The notes: generated by a model from the letters alone, not told the origin. Positions 23,565 through 33,452 are shown, counted from the stretch's first letter. The stretch: DNA of 36,550 nt from Peribacillus kribbensis DSM 17871 (GCF_000430765.1 NZ_AUMQ01000029.1:1-36550); one strand, 5' to 3'. A program made the numbers and translations.

Positions 23565-25019
23565 TTGAGTACAAATAATAGACTGACAACCAGCTGGGGA
23601 GCACCAGTCGGTGACAATCAAAACTCTCAGACTGCGGGACAGAGGGGCCCTACATTAATTCAGGATGTTCATCTCCTGGAGAAGCTTGCGCACTTTAACA
23701 GAGAGCGTGTGCCTGAGCGGGTTGTCCATGCAAAAGGTGCGGGTGCACATGGGTATTTTGAAGTAACCAATGATATGTCAAAGTATACAAAAGCGAAGCT
23801 GTTTCATTCTGAAGGAAAACGTACACCTATGTTCATCCGTTTTTCTACAGTTGCCGGTGAACTGGGTTCTGCAGATACAGTACGCGACCCAAGGGGCTTT
23901 GCTGTCAAGTTTTATACCGAAGACGGAAATTATGATATCGTCGGCAACAATACACCGGTATTCTTTATCCGGGATGCCATTAAATTTCCTGATTTTATAC
24001 ATACACAAAAAAGAGATCCCAGAACACACTTGAAAAATCCTGACGCGGTGTGGGACTTCTGGTCCCTTTCACCTGAATCCCTTCATCAGGTGACCATCCT
24101 CATGTCTGACAGGGGAATTCCTGCGACCCTCCGACATATGCACGGCTTCGGGAGCCATACCTTTAAATGGGTCAACGAGCAGGGGGAAGGCGCATGGGTT
24201 AAATATCACTTTAAAACCGAACAAGGTATCAAAAACCTGGATGTAAATCTTGCCGCACGGCTTGCAGGAGAGAATCCGGATTATCATACAGAGGATCTGT
24301 TCAACGCGATCGAAGCGGGAGATTTCCCTGCATGGAAGCTGTATGTGCAGATCATGCCGCTTGAGGATGCAAATACCTATCGTTTTGATCCGTTTGATGT
24401 TACCAAGGTCTGGTCCCAAAAAGACTATCCGCTGATTGAAGCAGGCAGAATGGTCCTAGACCGCAATCCAGAAAACTATTTTGCTGAAGTCGAGCAGGCT
24501 ACCTTTTCTCCTGGAAACCTTGTTCCGGGTGTCGAAGTATCTCCTGATAAAATGCTTCAAGGACGTTTATTTGCCTACTCTGATGCCCATCGTTACCGTG
24601 TCGGGGCCAACCATAATTCACTGCCGATCAACCGGCCGAAATCAGATGTGAATAATTATCAGCGTGACGGACAGATGCGTTTCGATACCAATGGCGGAGG
24701 TTCTGTCTATTATGAGCCGAATTCCTTTGGAGGGCCGGCCGAAACTCCTGAAAATAAGCCAGCGTCATTTGAGGTGGCCGGAGCAGCACAGAGCGTTCCT
24801 TATGACCATAATGATCATTATACCCAGGCTGGAGATCTCTACCGCCTCATGAGCGAGGACGAAAAATCACGATTAGTGAACAATATTGTGACTGCGATGA
24901 CGCCTGTGTCCTATGATGAAATCAAACTCCGCCAGGTGGAACACTTCCGTAAAGCAGATCCTGAATTTGGAGAGAGAATTGCTGAAGGTCTTGGCATATC
25001 TCTCACTCAAAACATCTAA
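23565..25019 (+). CDS. katA: Catalase (KatA, clade 3 haem catalase)
   Basis: A 484-residue small-subunit monofunctional catalase that breaks hydrogen peroxide into water and oxygen in the cytoplasm. Catalytic residues are H55 ([12 protein letters not shown]) and N128 ([12 protein letters not shown]). The haem-ligand Tyr is Y338 ([12 protein letters not shown]). The length and the sequence from [14 protein letters not shown] onward agree closely with B. subtilis KatA. The start is a TTG preceded by GGCGGGGAATGTGAA; no ATG is suitable. It is governed by a perfect PerR box and closes with a strong terminator, so it is a single, peroxide-inducible gene. Confidence 0.97.
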   Translation: MSTNNRLTTSWGAPVGDNQNSQTAGQRGPTLIQDVHLLEKLAHFNRERVPERVVHAKGAGAHGYFEVTNDMSKYTKAKLFHSEGKRTPMFIRFSTVAGELGSADTVRDPRGFAVKFYTEDGNYDIVGNNTPVFFIRDAIKFPDFIHTQKRDPRTHLKNPDAVWDFWSLSPESLHQVTILMSDRGIPATLRHMHGFGSHTFKWVNEQGEGAWVKYHFKTEQGIKNLDVNLAARLAGENPDYHTEDLFNAIEAGDFPAWKLYVQIMPLEDANTYRFDPFDVTKVWSQKDYPLIEAGRMVLDRNPENYFAEVEQATFSPGNLVPGVEVSPDKMLQGRLFAYSDAHRYRVGANHNSLPINRPKSDVNNYQRDGQMRFDTNGGGSVYYEPNSFGGPAETPENKPASFEVAGAAQSVPYDHNDHYTQAGDLYRLMSEDEKSRLVNNIVTAMTPVSYDEIKLRQVEHFRKADPEFGERIAEGLGISLTQNI

Positions 25020-25053
25020 TTTATTCTCAATTAAATATTTTTATTATCAACTA

Positions 25054-25090
25054 AAAAAGGATCTGCCCTGTAATTGGGCGGATCCTTTTT
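25054..25090 (+). terminator. Terminator of katA (possibly bidirectional)
   Basis: AAAAAAGGATC.GCCC and GGGC.GATCCTTTTT form a GC-rich stem with A-run and T-run on either side. It lies between katA and the convergent 51-residue gene and may serve both. Confidence 0.88.
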
Positions 25091-25111
25091 GTAGAGCAGA
25101 CTGGCTTCCTT

Positions 25112-25267
25112 CTATGATTCTTGGGAAGGTTCATTTTTCCTCGTAGGGTTTTCAGCAGTCCCCGGGTCAAAAGCCGAGATGTCATATCCTTCCGGAAGCT
25201 GCTCTGCCCTCTCAATTTTCGTCCCCAGCGTCTGCTGGTACGATACCGGACGTTTTTCTTTTCTCAT
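25112..25267 (-). CDS. 51-residue uncharacterised protein
   Basis: A small hydrophilic protein starting MRKEKRPVSYQQTLGTKIER, with an acidic middle (EGYDISAFDPGT) and no membrane segment. The ATG at 25267 has an excellent ribosome site (GGAGG, 7-nt spacing), which supports translation. A longer frame from 25318 is rejected because it covers that site. I do not recognise the family. It lies between katA and dbpA, and the katA terminator may end its transcript. No function can be given. Confidence 0.6.
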   Translation of the reverse strand: MRKEKRPVSYQQTLGTKIERAEQLPEGYDISAFDPGTAENPTRKNEPSQES

Positions 25268-25350
25268 TGCGGCACCTCCACTCCTAGTATCCCCTTTCCT
25301 CTGGAGTTTGATTAACATTTACACAACTCCCTGTTTAATGTTCCGTGGAA

Positions 25351-26793
25351 TTACTTTTTGGCGATATGAACCTTAAGAACTTTTCCCTTTACGGTCCTGT
25401 TTTTCATTTCCTCAAGGACTCTCTGGCCCTTCCCGTTTAAAATGTCCACAAAGGATGCCTGCTCCTGGATGGAAATGATCCCAATATCCTCTGCTGTAAT
25501 GCCGGGAATGCTGGTTATCGTTCCCACAAAATCGACCGGACGGATTTTTTTCTTTTTACCGCCATTAAAATACAATTTACTGATATTTTTATTTATTTCC
25601 TCGTCTCTGGCCTTTTTGATATCCGGCCTTGCATATATTTTTTTCTCAAAGGAAGCTCTTTTTCCAGCAGCCTGTTCTTCTGTTGGAGCTTCCATCAATG
25701 GGATGGAGAAGCCTATATACGCTTCAATATCTTGAAGAAATGGTTCCTCACCGGGATTTACAAAGGTAAAGGCCTTCCCTGACCTTCCGGCACGGCCTGT
25801 CCGGCCTGTGCGATGCACATAGCCTTCCGTTTCCATAGGAATATCATAATTCACCACCATGCTGATATTCTCAATATCAAGCCCTCTCGCAGCTACATCC
25901 GTCGCCACCAGATAGCGGAAAAGACCGAGTTTAAAATCATCCATGACCGCAAAACGGTCCTCCTGTCTCATGCCTCCATGCAGCATATCCACTGGATATC
26001 CCTCAGATTCAAGACGGTCATATAAGGTTCCTACTCTTTCCTGGGTGCGGCAGAAGATGATGCAGCTATCGGGATTTTCAAGGACGGTAAGATTCTTCAA
26101 AATAGAAAGCTTCTCATCCTGCTCTGTCCTGATAAAGGCGTGCTCGATCGATGGTACTGTAAGAGAAGCCTCCAGCTCAATTTTCAAGGGCATATGCATA
26201 TAATCCCGGCTTAAGCTTTCAATATCGGGCGGGATCGTTGCTGAAAAAAGCATGTTTACCCTGCTTTCTGGAAGATAGGAAATAATGCCCTCCACTTGAT
26301 CAATAAAACCCATATTAAGCATTTCATCTGCTTCATCAATGACAAGATGAGACAAATTCTCCATCCTTAATGTTCCTTTTTGAAGATGATCCAGAATTCT
26401 TCCCGGTGTACCTACGACTACATGGTTTTTTTGCTTTAATTCAATCTTTTGCTTTTCAAAGGATGCTTTCCCATATAAAGCGAGGGCCTTCACACGCTTA
26501 AAGCGGCCGATACGGCTGATTTCCTGCTGCACCTGGACGGCAAGCTCCCTTGTAGGAGTCAGGACCAGTGCCTGTGGTTTATTTTCTTCCCACCGAAGAC
26601 ATTCACAGATTGGAATGGCAAAGGACGCCGTTTTTCCGCTTCCGGTCTGAGACTTCACTACTAAATCCCGCTTTTCCATGGCAGGCGGAATCACTTTTTC
26701 CTGAATTTTTGTCGGACTCGTATAACGCAGCCCCTCAAGCGCCTTTAGAATTTCTGGGCTGAGGCTGTAATTATTAAAGCTTGTTTTGCTCAT
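25351..26793 (-). CDS. dbpA: DEAD-box ATP-dependent RNA helicase DbpA (YxiN)
   Basis: A 480-residue cytoplasmic RNA helicase for 50S ribosome assembly. The helicase core shows Q-motif PTKIQE, Walker A SQTGSGKT (48-55), PTRELA, TPGR, DEAD, SAT, and [11 protein letters not shown]. The C-terminal domain (about 400-480, [17 protein letters not shown] ... [18 protein letters not shown]) is the RNA-recognition fold that binds hairpin 92 of 23S rRNA in DbpA/YxiN. The length is close to that of B. subtilis YxiN. The ATG follows GAAGAGGGTAGTTC. Single-gene unit, divergent from nothing nearby; the FrnE-like gene upstream on the same strand is separated by a terminator. Confidence 0.95.
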   Translation of the reverse strand: MSKTSFNNYSLSPEILKALEGLRYTSPTKIQEKVIPPAMEKRDLVVKSQTGSGKTASFAIPICECLRWEENKPQALVLTPTRELAVQVQQEISRIGRFKRVKALALYGKASFEKQKIELKQKNHVVVGTPGRILDHLQKGTLRMENLSHLVIDEADEMLNMGFIDQVEGIISYLPESRVNMLFSATIPPDIESLSRDYMHMPLKIELEASLTVPSIEHAFIRTEQDEKLSILKNLTVLENPDSCIIFCRTQERVGTLYDRLESEGYPVDMLHGGMRQEDRFAVMDDFKLGLFRYLVATDVAARGLDIENISMVVNYDIPMETEGYVHRTGRTGRAGRSGKAFTFVNPGEEPFLQDIEAYIGFSIPLMEAPTEEQAAGKRASFEKKIYARPDIKKARDEEINKNISKLYFNGGKKKKIRPVDFVGTITSIPGITAEDIGIISIQEQASFVDILNGKGQRVLEEMKNRTVKGKVLKVHIAKK

Positions 26794-26867
26794 GAACTAC
26801 CCTCTTCTACTAAATAATGATATCATTATACCCTAAAATGCACACAGCACATCTTACTCTAAAAATT

Positions 26868-26908
26868 AAAAAAGACAGGAAATGACAATCCATTTCCTGT
26901 CTTTCTTC
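26868..26908 (-). terminator. Terminator between the FrnE-like gene and dbpA
   Basis: GACAGGAAATG (26874-26884) pairs perfectly with CATTTCCTGTC (26891-26901). On the minus strand the stem is followed by TTTTTTAATTTTT. It ends the thiol oxidoreductase transcript before dbpA. Confidence 0.88.
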
Positions 26909-27634
26909 TTAGTCTTTCGGCACTGAACAAGAATCATCCGTACAGCTTGCATCAAGGGCATCACTGCCTGACAGATCCTGAAGCTTCACGGCTGGATTTT
27001 CCTCCTGCCATACTTTAAGAAGTGCGTTATCAAAGGTTTCCTTTGGCTGTGCACCAGAAATCGCGTACTTTTGGTTGATCACAAAGAAAGGCACGCCCGT
27101 TACTCCATACTGCTGGGCAAGGGCTTCATCAATGCGGACATCGTTCCTGAAAGCGGCAGGATCATTCAATGCACCCGCGGCCTCCTCCCGATCAAGTCCC
27201 GCTGATTCGGCAATATCAGCAAGGACCTCCGCATCCCCAAGATCCCTGGATTCAGTGAAATAGGCAAAAAGAAGTTTTTCTGTGACCTCTGCTTCCTTCC
27301 CTTTGGATTTCGCAAACTTGGCCAGCCTGTGAGCATCGAAAGTGTTCGTCGGCTTCATTCCTTCAAAATGATAGGTCAAGCCCACACTCTCTGCCTGTCT
27401 GCCAACCCCGGCATTCGCTTCCTTAGCCTGTTCAACGGTCATGCCATATTTTGCGGCAAGGGTTTCGTGAATGGAACGTCCCATATATTTTTCAGCGTTT
27501 GGATCCAGCTCAAAGCTCTTGAATTCCACTTCCACGGAATCGCTGTATGGAAAATCAACCAGCGCCTGTTCAAGCCTTCGTTTTCCTATATAACAAAATG
27601 GACATACAAAGTCAGACCATACTTCTATTTTCAT
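26909..27634 (-). CDS. DsbA-family thiol oxidoreductase, FrnE-like
   Basis: A 241-residue cytoplasmic thioredoxin-fold protein of the FrnE subfamily. It has the redox motif CPFC (C11, C14) after the first strand (MKIEVWSDFV), the helical insertion, and the cis-Pro loop GVTGVPFFVI. There is no signal peptide. A second Cys pair sits in the C-terminal tail, CTDDSC (C231, C236). This CX4C motif is like the one reported in Deinococcus radiodurans FrnE, where it takes part in thiol exchange. The ATG at 27634 is preceded by AAGGGGTG; the GTG frame start at 27643 overlaps that site. Its client proteins are unknown; a role in thiol repair is plausible. Confidence 0.88.
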   Translation of the reverse strand: MKIEVWSDFVCPFCYIGKRRLEQALVDFPYSDSVEVEFKSFELDPNAEKYMGRSIHETLAAKYGMTVEQAKEANAGVGRQAESVGLTYHFEGMKPTNTFDAHRLAKFAKSKGKEAEVTEKLLFAYFTESRDLGDAEVLADIAESAGLDREEAAGALNDPAAFRNDVRIDEALAQQYGVTGVPFFVINQKYAISGAQPKETFDNALLKVWQEENPAVKLQDLSGSDALDASCTDDSCSVPKD

Positions 27635-27819
27635 AAAAAACACCCCTTTTTTCTAACTAAAGACCTATCATAGCACATTGATTGTAAATCCACATTTCTA
27701 GTGCTTATGGTTCCTCACCTAAGACAGAGCAGCTAAGCCCTCATGTGCTCCCTGCTCCCTTACGGTTATTATAAGGCCTCTTAAATATATATGTAAGAAG
27801 CTTGTATACAATCTTTTTT

Positions 27820-27853
27820 AAAAAAAGAAGGATTTCCTGATGTAAGGAAACCC
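27820..27853 (-). terminator. Terminator of the amiE-nagZ-namZ operon
   Basis: On the minus strand GGTTTCCT pairs with AGGAAATCC (one bulge), followed by TTCTTTTTTTAAAA. It is about 12 bp after the namZ stop. Confidence 0.75.
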
Positions 27854-27864
27854 TATTTCCTGTA

Positions 27865-29136
27865 TTACTTATAAAGTAAATATTTTTTTCGGATTTTCAT
27901 AAAATTATCCAATCCGCCCTGCCATTCTGCTTTCATTTCTGCCACAGTTTTTCCTTCCTCTATGCCTTTTCGGATCAAGCCGCTGCCAGTCAGGTTATCG
28001 AAATAGGATATATTATTTGCGGCCGGTGTTCTGAAGGCAAACTGTCCTGGATACATATCGTGGATTGTCTTTACAATCTGAAGTCCAGTTTCAAACGATT
28101 TATAGTATCTCCGATCGGTCACATGGATCTGGATTCCGTGGGTCAGGAGATTGACATGCTTGGAAAAAGTCGGGATGAAGGAAGCAGATCTGAACTCCAC
28201 TCCAGGAAGATCCAGCGCATTCAATGTATCGGCCAATTTATCTCCGTCAATAAAGGGAGCGCCAATGAGTTCAAACGGCTTTGTTGTGCCTCTTCCCTCG
28301 GAGATATTCGTTCCTTCGATCAAGGCTGCTCCAGGATATACTTCCGCCGTGTCAAGAGTCGGCATATTCGGTGAAGGAAGCACCCATTGAAGAGGAGTAT
28401 TATCATAATACATTTCCCGCTTCCAGCCTTCCATTTTTACAACGGTAAGATCCGCCCCTATGCCGAATTCCTTGTTGAATAAATCAGCCAGCTCTCCGAC
28501 CGTCATCCCATGACGGACCGGTATCGCGTATTCCCCGATAAAGGATGAATACTTTTCTTCAAGCACCGGGCCTTCCACTTTTTCTCCGCCTAGAGGGTTC
28601 GGCCGATCAAGAACAATGATGGGAATGTGATTTTCCTTGGCAGCCTCCATCGCAAGGGCCATGGTATAGATATAGGTATAATATCTTGCACCGGCATCCT
28701 GGATATCGAACACAAGGACATCCACATTCTTCAGCATTTCGGAAGTAGGCTTCTTCGTTTTTCCGTATAAGCTGTAAACCGGAAGACCCGTCTTTTCGTC
28801 TGTATAATATTCCACATAATCTCCTGCCTGGGCACTTCCTCTCACTCCATGTTCCGGACCATACAGGGCTGTAAGATTGACATTAGGATTTTTCCAAAAA
28901 AGATCCACAATGCTTGTCAGCTTTTGGTCCACTCCAGTTGGATTTGTAATCAGGCCTACCCTTTTTCCTTTAAGAAGATTTAATTTATCCTGGAGCAGCA
29001 CCTCGACTCCAAGCCTGAATTTGGTATGTTTCTTCAATGTTCCCCTCTTGCTGTAGCTGTCGTTATCTGCCATGGCAGCAGTAATGGAAGAGCAGGCAAG
29101 CAGAAAAATGAGAATTCCCGTAAGCCATTTTCTCAT
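27865..29136 (-). CDS. namZ: Exo-beta-N-acetylmuramidase NamZ (DUF1343, GH171)
   Basis: A 423-residue secreted enzyme with a signal peptide (about 1-23, cleavage near AMA). Family signatures are clear: GLITNPTGVD, LYGPEHGVRG, FDIQDAGARYYTYIYTMALAMEAA, LDRPNPLGGEKVEGP and PNMPTLDTAEVYPGAALIEGTNISEGRGT. The B. subtilis counterpart (YbbC, NamZ) removes MurNAc from the non-reducing end of peptidoglycan glycans, working with NagZ and AmiE. It is the last gene of the operon, 84 bp after nagZ. The order amiE-nagZ-namZ matches B. subtilis, though murQ, murR and murP are not in this window. Confidence 0.92.
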   Translation of the reverse strand: MRKWLTGILIFLLACSSITAAMADNDSYSKRGTLKKHTKFRLGVEVLLQDKLNLLKGKRVGLITNPTGVDQKLTSIVDLFWKNPNVNLTALYGPEHGVRGSAQAGDYVEYYTDEKTGLPVYSLYGKTKKPTSEMLKNVDVLVFDIQDAGARYYTYIYTMALAMEAAKENHIPIIVLDRPNPLGGEKVEGPVLEEKYSSFIGEYAIPVRHGMTVGELADLFNKEFGIGADLTVVKMEGWKREMYYDNTPLQWVLPSPNMPTLDTAEVYPGAALIEGTNISEGRGTTKPFELIGAPFIDGDKLADTLNALDLPGVEFRSASFIPTFSKHVNLLTHGIQIHVTDRRYYKSFETGLQIVKTIHDMYPGQFAFRTPAANNISYFDNLTGSGLIRKGIEEGKTVAEMKAEWQGGLDNFMKIRKKYLLYK

Positions 29137-29220
29137 GATAAGGCCCTCCTTAAATTTGGTCGGTTAATCACTTCATAAAGTTTAGGGAAGCTGGCCCTCT
29201 AGAAAAGGCCAGCCCGTAAA

Positions 29221-31296
29221 TTAGTAGCTTAAACCATGGCCATACCCGTACAGGATCCCTCCAGCTCCATCATAAATTGTGACAGGCAGTTTTCCTGAAG
29301 GGTGATTTTCTCCAAAAATAGTATCGACAGAAGCCTCAAAGCTGGCCGTCCTGAAGCCATATTGGGCGATATAAGCATCCACATCGGGATATGCCATGAT
29401 ATCATAAGGATTCCTGATTCCAATCGCGATGACAGGTATAGTTCCTGAGACCAGCTGGCCCGCCAGTTTCATCTGGTCACTCTGCGGCGACCTTCCGGAC
29501 ACTGTTGAAGTTACCGTGCCTAGGATGATATATTTAGCATCCGAAATGGAAGACAACTGTGCCTGGGTCAGCGGCTTGGAAGCTGAGATAACGGTTACAT
29601 TGTCATGATGCTTTTTCACTTGTGCCTCAAGGTCAGCAAGATAAGAGCTGCCCACGACCGCTATTTTATCCTCTTTTGCTGCTTTTACAGGGAGCACGGA
29701 GTTGTTCTTAACAAGGGTGATTGATTTTGCGGCTGCTTCTTTTTCGACCTGCTTATGTTCAGCGGATCCCACCACTTGCTGTGCATTTTGGACGATCTCT
29801 GAAATATTCCCTGCCTGCTCAGTTTGAATAATGCCCCTGTTAATTTTGAGAGTAAGCAGTCTCTCCACAGACTTCTCAATTCTTTTCTCGGGAATCTCCC
29901 CTGAACGGACCGCCTTATAAAGGCCTTCTGCCACCTCTTTTAATCCGACCGGCATCAAAACTATATCGGTTCCAGCCTTAACTGCACGGATGGCGGCGTC
30001 TACCGGACCGAAATGATCACTGATGGCCTGCATATTCATCGCATCTGTGATGATAACACCTTTAAAGCCCATATCCTCTCTCATCAGCCCTGTTAAAACC
30101 TTTTCCGAAAGAGTGGCCGGAATGGAGATCTCCGTGCCATCCTTTTTAGAAATGGCTTTAGTACTGTCAATCTTAGGGAAGGTTACATGCGCCGTCATAA
30201 TAGCATCAATTCCGGCATCCATGGCCTGCTGGAACGGGTAGAGCTCCACCTTTTTCAGCCGTTCCAAATCATAAGGAACCTCCGGGAGCCCGAGGTGTGA
30301 ATCCACAGCTGTATCGCCGTGGCCAGGAAAATGCTTTCCGGTTGCGGCAATGCCGCTTTCTTGAATTCCTTTTACATATGCTTTCCCCATCGCAGCCACA
30401 AGGGCCGGGTTTTCACCAAAAGATCTTACGCCAATAACCGGGTTATCGGGATTATTGTTCGTATCCAGCACTGGAGCAAGGTTCATGTTAATTCCAAGCG
30501 CCTTAAGCTCTTCCCCGATCACTAATCCTGCTTTTCTAGTTAGTTCCTCACTCCGCGCAGCACCTAGTGCCATATTGCCCGGCATGTCTGTACCCGATTG
30601 AAGCCGGGTAACGATCCCTCCCTCCTGGTCGATCGCCATCAGCAGACCATACTTTTCAGAGGCTTCCTGATAAGCATGCACAAGCTTTGCTGTCTGTTCC
30701 GTCGTCACCACATTCTCCCTGAATAAAATGACTCCGCCAAGATGGTAATCCTTTACCTGCTGCTCGATTTCCGGCAGCATGTCTGTTACAGCCTTTCCAT
30801 TCCATGTCCGATAGTCAGGCATGAGCATCTGGCCGACTTTTTCCTTCATGGTCATATGGCTGATGGCATTTGAAATGACGTTATACCGGGAATAGGATTT
30901 CCTTTTTACCTGGATCTTTTCTGCTGCATGATCATTAAATTGGATAGCGATTCTGTCGCTTTTCCTTCCATCAGTCACTGTAATGAACGTATTTCCGTTA
31001 TGGCCTTCCAGGGTGACGATTCCATTCTCATCCACAGAAGCTACATTCTTATTGGTGGATTTCCAATATAAATGCTGCTCTTGCTCAGTAAAGTGCCCGT
31101 CCTTGTAGATATGCAGGGCATTTAAATCCAGCTTATTGTTGGTAAAATTCTTGCTGACCTGGGGAATATTCAGGTCAATAACCAGGTCATTGATTCCGGT
31201 ATCCTTTGTTTCAGCTGCTTGAACCGGCAGAACCCCGATCATAAGGGCTGCCGCTGCTGCAGAAGCAGCAAGAATCTTTATCCTCTTTTTCATCAT
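29221..31296 (-). CDS. nagZ: Beta-N-acetylglucosaminidase NagZ (GH3) with N-terminal Ig-like module
   Basis: A 691-residue secreted GH3 enzyme. The signal peptide (MMKKRIKILAASAAAAALMI...VQAAE) is followed by a BIG2-like module of about 100 residues (WKSTNKNVASVDENGIVTLEG). The TIM barrel carries KHFPGHGDTAVDSHLGLPEV, with the Asp-His acid/base dyad typical of NagZ, and the nucleophile Asp in GVIITDAMNMQAI. A C-terminal alpha/beta domain completes it, as in B. subtilis NagZ. It should release GlcNAc from muropeptides once AmiE has removed the peptide. GGGAGG with an 8-nt spacer sets the ATG at 31296; the longer frame from 31344 overlaps amiE and is rejected. The gap to amiE is 26 bp. Confidence 0.93.
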   Translation of the reverse strand: MMKKRIKILAASAAAAALMIGVLPVQAAETKDTGINDLVIDLNIPQVSKNFTNNKLDLNALHIYKDGHFTEQEQHLYWKSTNKNVASVDENGIVTLEGHNGNTFITVTDGRKSDRIAIQFNDHAAEKIQVKRKSYSRYNVISNAISHMTMKEKVGQMLMPDYRTWNGKAVTDMLPEIEQQVKDYHLGGVILFRENVVTTEQTAKLVHAYQEASEKYGLLMAIDQEGGIVTRLQSGTDMPGNMALGAARSEELTRKAGLVIGEELKALGINMNLAPVLDTNNNPDNPVIGVRSFGENPALVAAMGKAYVKGIQESGIAATGKHFPGHGDTAVDSHLGLPEVPYDLERLKKVELYPFQQAMDAGIDAIMTAHVTFPKIDSTKAISKKDGTEISIPATLSEKVLTGLMREDMGFKGVIITDAMNMQAISDHFGPVDAAIRAVKAGTDIVLMPVGLKEVAEGLYKAVRSGEIPEKRIEKSVERLLTLKINRGIIQTEQAGNISEIVQNAQQVVGSAEHKQVEKEAAAKSITLVKNNSVLPVKAAKEDKIAVVGSSYLADLEAQVKKHHDNVTVISASKPLTQAQLSSISDAKYIILGTVTSTVSGRSPQSDQMKLAGQLVSGTIPVIAIGIRNPYDIMAYPDVDAYIAQYGFRTASFEASVDTIFGENHPSGKLPVTIYDGAGGILYGYGHGLSY

Positions 31297-31322
31297 TTTA
31301 AAAACCTCCCGCCACAGATTTT

Positions 31323-32999
31323 TTAATAGTTCCTTGTCTGCCAATCATTCGATGAGAAGTTCAGCTTTTTATGATCAATCTCGGCATCCATTACATACCA
31401 TCCCCGTCCATTCACGGATCCGTCCGTCTTGTAAACAAAACGGATCTTTTCTGTTCCTTGGGGCAGGGTGAGCTGCTTTTTCTGCCAGCTGCTGCTTGTC
31501 CCCGTCACTTCATAAAGGCTCTGCCAGCTTCCGTCCTTCCATATTTCCACTTTCCCTGTATCTGCCCCATTTTCGAGACTGTACCAGGTTGAGAAGGTTA
31601 ATTGTACAGCCTTTTTAATATGGACCTCTGCTTCCATTGCTTTGTTAAGGTTATCTCCATAGCCGGAAAACCAGGCAGCCTTCCTTCCAGGTATTGAAAC
31701 CGGGATCGAATCCGCTACCTGCCTCGCGAACAGCCTCCGTGTCTGATTGGTTGAGACCGTATTACGTGAGGGATGAACTCTGTTTGTCAAAAGAATCGCA
31801 ATCGTTTTCTGGCTCGGGCTGACCACGATGGAGGTTCCGGTGTAGCCGGTATGGCCAAAGCTTGCAGAATCAGATAAGGCATCCATATACCATCCCTGCC
31901 CCAGCTCCCAGCCTAATCCATGATCATTTCCTGGAAATGCAGCATTTTGGTTTTCCAGAAGCAGCTTCACCGTTTCAGGTTTTAGGATCTGTTTTCCTCC
32001 ATACCTTCCATTATTGATAAAGATATAGGCAAACTTTGCAAGGTCTTCGGCAGTTGAGAAAACACCTGCGTGGCCAGCCACTCCGTCAAGGGACCATGCA
32101 TTCTCATCATGCACCTGACCCCATACCAGTCCTCTTGCCGGTGTTTTCTGGTATTCCGTTGCGGCAATCCGGGCTTTAAGGGATGCGGGCGGATTATACA
32201 TGGTATCCTTCATTTTCAGCGGTCCTGTTATATATTCCTTTACAAAATCATCAAGTCTCTTGCCTGACAGCCTCTCTACAATCGCCCCAAGCGTGATCAT
32301 ATTTAAATCACTATAGGTATAAACAGTTCCGGGCTTATTAAGGAGGGGCTGTTTAAAAACAAGCTGGAGCCTGTCTTCCCGTGATGCTCCCATCGTGTAA
32401 AGGGGAATCCAGGCTGTAAAACCGGATGTGTGAGTCAGAAGCTGCCTTATGGTCACCTGGCTCTTTCCACTCTGGGCAAACTCAGGGATATAGTCAGCAA
32501 CAGGAGCATCCAGGTTAATCCGGCCCTTTTCATAAAGCATCATGATGGCGGTTGAGGTAAAAATCTTGCTGATGGAAGCAAGGTCGAAAATCGTATCCTC
32601 TTTCATCTTAACCGGCTGATCCATTGGCGTTAATGAATCATCCTGGTATTGCGCGGCATACCCGTAAGCATCCTGCTTTACAATATGTCCTGCCCTGGCA
32701 ACTAAAGCAACAGCTCCCGGCATGACCTTTTCAGAAATAGCCTTATTCAGGATGCCATCCAAATCATTCAGCGGCTTTTCAACCATTCCAGCACTCCTTG
32801 GCGAACCCGGATGAAGGACACCCGGCATCGGCAGTATTTGCGAATCCCATGAAAAAACCGGGGAAGGCGGCAGAGACTCATCCGTGCTTTTGTGTACGGC
32901 TTTTTCCATCGAGACGGGAGATTCTCCGCTTGCTGATGCTATAGAACTGCCTAATAGGACCGAACTGATGGATGAGAACAAAATGATATTTTTTTTCAT
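31323..32999 (-). CDS. amiE: Secreted serine hydrolase, N-acetylmuramyl-L-Ala amidase AmiE-like, with C-terminal beta-sandwich
   Basis: A 558-residue exported protein of the class C beta-lactamase/penicillin-binding fold. The signal peptide covers about 1-24. The catalytic SxxK is S142-ISK145 (FDLASISKIFT), the Tyr motif is YSDLN, and the HTG box is GHTGYTGT. In B. subtilis, AmiE (YbbE) strips peptides from MurNAc before NagZ and NamZ act. Residues of about 455-558 add a separate beta-sandwich (FSTWYSLENGADTGKVEIWKDG ... GRGWYVMDAEI) like those in immune-inhibitor-A proteases, which B. subtilis AmiE appears to lack. First gene of the operon; TAGGAGG precedes the ATG. A perfect cre lies 49 bp upstream. 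Confidence 0.85.
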   Translation of the reverse strand: MKKNIILFSSISSVLLGSSIASASGESPVSMEKAVHKSTDESLPPSPVFSWDSQILPMPGVLHPGSPRSAGMVEKPLNDLDGILNKAISEKVMPGAVALVARAGHIVKQDAYGYAAQYQDDSLTPMDQPVKMKEDTIFDLASISKIFTSTAIMMLYEKGRINLDAPVADYIPEFAQSGKSQVTIRQLLTHTSGFTAWIPLYTMGASREDRLQLVFKQPLLNKPGTVYTYSDLNMITLGAIVERLSGKRLDDFVKEYITGPLKMKDTMYNPPASLKARIAATEYQKTPARGLVWGQVHDENAWSLDGVAGHAGVFSTAEDLAKFAYIFINNGRYGGKQILKPETVKLLLENQNAAFPGNDHGLGWELGQGWYMDALSDSASFGHTGYTGTSIVVSPSQKTIAILLTNRVHPSRNTVSTNQTRRLFARQVADSIPVSIPGRKAAWFSGYGDNLNKAMEAEVHIKKAVQLTFSTWYSLENGADTGKVEIWKDGSWQSLYEVTGTSSSWQKKQLTLPQGTEKIRFVYKTDGSVNGRGWYVMDAEIDHKKLNFSSNDWQTRNY

Positions 33000-33320
33000 A
33001 GTGCCTCCTAAACTACAAATAGTCTGAATTTAGCAAACGACATTACTTGACATCGTTTACATATTATTACAAGACTATATGATGATAGATTAAGCCGTCT
33101 ATGCCGCCTAAGCCCTATCTGGCATTTATCTTATGCTTTTTCAGGGTTGTTAGTCTGAGTTCGAAAGTAGCATTTTTTGAAACAACCCAATATTATAATG
33201 CTCCAATAATAATTTAACAGTGAAAAAAGCAGAGGCTGATTGGAACGGAGGGACCTGCTCGTACCTTCCGTACCTTTCTGCCTGTTTACCAAAATAGTAA
33301 GTACGCAAACTTACTGAAAA
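33000..33320 (-). promoter_or_regulatory. Control region of amiE-nagZ-namZ with a perfect cre
   Basis: On the minus strand TGTAAACGATGTCA (33061-33048) fits the CcpA consensus TGWAANCGNTNWCA at all 14 positions. It lies within an AAACGA...TCGTTT inverted repeat (33034-33058). Further upstream are an 8-bp inverted repeat (GGGTTGTT near 33144 and AACAACCC near 33181) and a copy of part of the FNT operator sequence (33280-33300). No convincing -35/-10 pair was found, and no gene is present. Confidence 0.6.
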
Positions 33321-33351
33321 CTAAAAAGAGCCTGCTGCAGGAACAGGCTCT
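33321..33351 (-). terminator. Terminator of the IIC-chbG operon
   Basis: On the minus strand AGAGCCTG and CAGGCTCT form a perfect 8-bp stem, extendable through CTGCAG, followed by TTTTTAGTTTTC. It lies about 100 bp after the chbG stop. Between the two are 100 bp without a gene. Confidence 0.85.
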
Positions 33352-33452
33352 AGGCTGCAAATTATGTTCACTCGTTAAATTCCCAAAACATTTGGTATAC
33401 ATATACTTCCGAATCCCCCTGTTCAGCTGGGGACAGGATCCATAAACAGTCT

